Below are positions 62,998 to 64,000 of a stretch of 64,000 nt of DNA, in pieces. Location of the stretch: contig NZ_JAUSYQ010000002.1 in NCBI RefSeq assembly GCF_030816965.1, forward strand, positions 2,699,001-2,763,000, written 5' to 3'. A model generated the notes under the pieces. That model had not been told where the DNA came from, ran no database searches, and was given only the letters and a program-made list of their open reading frames with translations. Made by a program: the position numbers and the translations under genes. Within the stretch, counting starts at the first letter, position 1; each line of letters begins with the position of its first letter. Source of the DNA: Streptomyces canus. Lineage in GTDB: Bacteria > Actinomycetota > Actinomycetes > Streptomycetales > Streptomycetaceae.

Positions 62998-63115
62998 GGG
63001 CCCGCGCTTGCCGCAGACCTCGCTGCCTACGGCCTGGTCTTCACCCGGGGCACCCCGCCACGGACGGAGGGTTGCCGGACAGTCGGCCGGGGCCTCATGA
63101 CTGTCACTCATGACC
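62998..63115 (-). ncRNA. SAM-IV riboswitch
   Basis: Read on the minus strand, the element starts GGTCATGAGTGACAGTCATG and has the SAM-binding core CCGGCAACCCTCC, GGCGGGGTGCCCCGGGTGA and AGACCAGGCC. It ends with GCGGCAAGCGCGGGCC, the extra pseudoknot arm that distinguishes SAM-IV from SAM-I. Length (118 nt) and block order match the actinobacterial class. The remaining ~120 bases to the aminotransferase start form the expression platform. Confidence 0.93.
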
Positions 63116-63141
63116 TGGTACAGGAACGTACGTGAAGTGAT

Positions 63142-63179
63142 CGCGGTCCCGCAACCCGTGTCCGGATGACGGGACCGCG
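63142..63179 (-). terminator. trpD terminator
   Basis: CGCGGTCCCG and CGGGACCGCG form a 10-bp perfect stem just after the trpD stop codon, ahead of the SAM-IV transcript. Confidence 0.75.
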
Positions 63180-63185
63180 GTGCCG

Positions 63186-64000
63186 TTACGCGTGGCTCGC
63201 GGCCACCCAGCGCTCCAGCGTGCGCTTGGCGGACCCGGAGTCGATCGACTCGGCCGCCTTCGCCATGGCGGCGCCGATCTGCTCGGCCAGCGTCCCCGGA
63301 CCCGGGTCCAGTGCCACCAGCGCCGCCGCCGAGTTCAGCAGTACGGCATCCCGGACGGGGCCCGTCTCGCCGTCCAGCAGCCGCCGCGCGACCTCCGCGT
63401 TGTACGACGGGTCCGCGCCCCGCAGAGCCTCCACCGGGACCAGCTCGATGCCGACGTCCCGCGGGTCGAAGCTCTCCTCGGTGACCTTGCCGTCGCGCAC
63501 GACCCACACCCGGGACGTGGACGTCGTGGTCAGCTCGTCGAAGCCGTCGTCGCCGCGGAAGACGAGGGAGGAGTTGCCCCGCTCGGCCAGGACGCCGGCG
63601 ATGAGCGGCGCCAGGCGGGGGTCGGCGACGCCCACGGCCTGCGCCTTCACCTTGGCCGGGTTGGTCAGCGGACCGAGCGCGTTGAAGGTGGTCCGGATCC
63701 CCAACTGCCCCCGCGCGGCGGCCACATGACGCAGCGCCGGATGGAACTTGATCGCGAAGCAGAAGGTGATCCCGGCCTCCTCGGCCACCTCGGCCACCCG
63801 CTTCGGCGTCAGCTCCAGATTGACGCCGAGCTTCTCCAGGACGTCCGAGGCGCCGGACGCGGAGGAGGCGGCCCGGTTGCCGTGCTTGACGACCTTCGCG
63901 CCGGTGCCGGCGATGACGATCGCCGACATCGTGGAGATGTTCACGGTCTTCGCGCCGTCGCCGCCCGTGCCGACGATGTCGACGGTCCGGCCCGGCACCT
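63186..64000 (-). CDS. trpD: anthranilate phosphoribosyltransferase, 5' end outside the window
   Basis: The C-terminal ~270 residues of TrpD, which adds phosphoribosyl to anthranilate in the second committed step of Trp synthesis. Visible motifs are [20 protein letters not shown] (PRPP binding), [49 protein letters not shown] and a conserved C-terminal end. About 80-90 N-terminal residues are missing. It lies 29 kb from trpEG here; mycobacterial trpD (Rv2192c) has the same locus end. The gene runs off the right edge on the minus strand. Confidence 0.95.
   Translation of the reverse strand, partial: VPGRTVDIVGTGGDGAKTVNISTMSAIVIAGTGAKVVKHGNRAASSASGASDVLEKLGVNLELTPKRVAEVAEEAGITFCFAIKFHPALRHVAAARGQLGIRTTFNALGPLTNPAKVKAQAVGVADPRLAPLIAGVLAERGNSSLVFRGDDGFDELTTTSTSRVWVVRDGKVTEESFDPRDVGIELVPVEALRGADPSYNAEVARRLLDGETGPVRDAVLLNSAAALVALDPGPGTLAEQIGAAMAKAAESIDSGSAKRTLERWVAASHA

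Overview
This is a high-GC (roughly 70-73%) actinobacterial chromosome segment that reads as a Streptomyces core-genome locus. Codon third positions are almost all G or C, GTG and TTG starts are frequent, and the gene families and their order match the conserved region I know in S. coelicolor as roughly SCO2100-SCO2147 (thi genes, PASTA kinase, bfr, DAHP synthase, trpEG, pfkA, MacRS, glkA, NlpC/P60 pair, trpD). The first gene (transglutaminase-like membrane protein) is probably cut at its 5' end, and the last (trpD) is cut by the right edge.

Layout. 1-5.2 kb: transglutaminase-like protein, DUF3040 membrane protein, a methyltransferase, a 0.7-kb gene-poor stretch carrying an imperfect direct duplication, and a SAV_6107-type HEPN protein. 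5.4-8.9 kb: a self-contained export cassette (degenerate ABC ATPase, YhgE/Pip-type permease, TetR regulator) with a TetR-like operator in front. 9.3-12.5 kb: DUF4126 protein, CrtI-like FAD oxidoreductase, Tyr/Gln/Gly-rich membrane protein. 12.6-18.9 kb: metF, thiE, an Rv2175c-type DNA-binding protein, a ferredoxin-reductase-like flavoprotein, and the TPP-riboswitch-controlled thiO-thiS-thiG operon. 19-25 kb: PASTA Ser/Thr kinase, endonuclease IV, molybdopterin oxidoreductase, bacterioferritin with its ferredoxin partner (IdeR/DmdR-like box), class II DAHP synthase. 25-32.1 kb: a 2118-aa secreted RHS polymorphic toxin with an unrecognised C-terminal effector, a one-base-overlapping candidate immunity gene and an in-frame TTA codon. 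32.2-34.3 kb: trp leader peptide/attenuator and the fused anthranilate synthase trpEG. 34.3-46.7 kb: pfkA, MacRS-like two-component system, PlsC acyltransferase, hydrolase, acidic membrane protein, EEP nuclease, glucokinase glkA, DUF5304-like protein, ArsA-like ATPase, SRPBCC protein, metallophosphoesterase, FadD15-like acyl-CoA synthetase. 46.7-54 kb: cholesterol oxidase, PimB'-like GT4 and GT87-like mannosyltransferase-type proteins, MATE exporter with divergent PadR regulator, HExxH lipoprotein. 54-64 kb: two NlpC/P60 endopeptidases, NYN RNase-like protein, zinc-ribbon protein, rhomboid protease, Lrp-type ligand-binding domain, kinase with PQQ propeller, a class V aminotransferase under a SAM-IV riboswitch, trpD.

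How the parts fit. Two RNA-sensed metabolic units (TPP and SAM), a trp attenuator and an iron box tie thiamin, sulfur, tryptophan and iron genes to their end products. A scattered backbone (metF, Rv2175c-like, PASTA kinase, DAHP synthase, PlsC, DUF5304-like, ArsA-like, SRPBCC, FadD15-like, PimB'-like, NlpC/P60, trpD) has the same order as Mycobacterium tuberculosis Rv2172c-Rv2192c, so this is an ancient envelope/aromatic locus into which Streptomyces-specific genes, notably the RHS toxin and the cholesterol oxidase, are interspersed. No tRNA, rRNA, CRISPR array, prophage or insertion sequence was seen.
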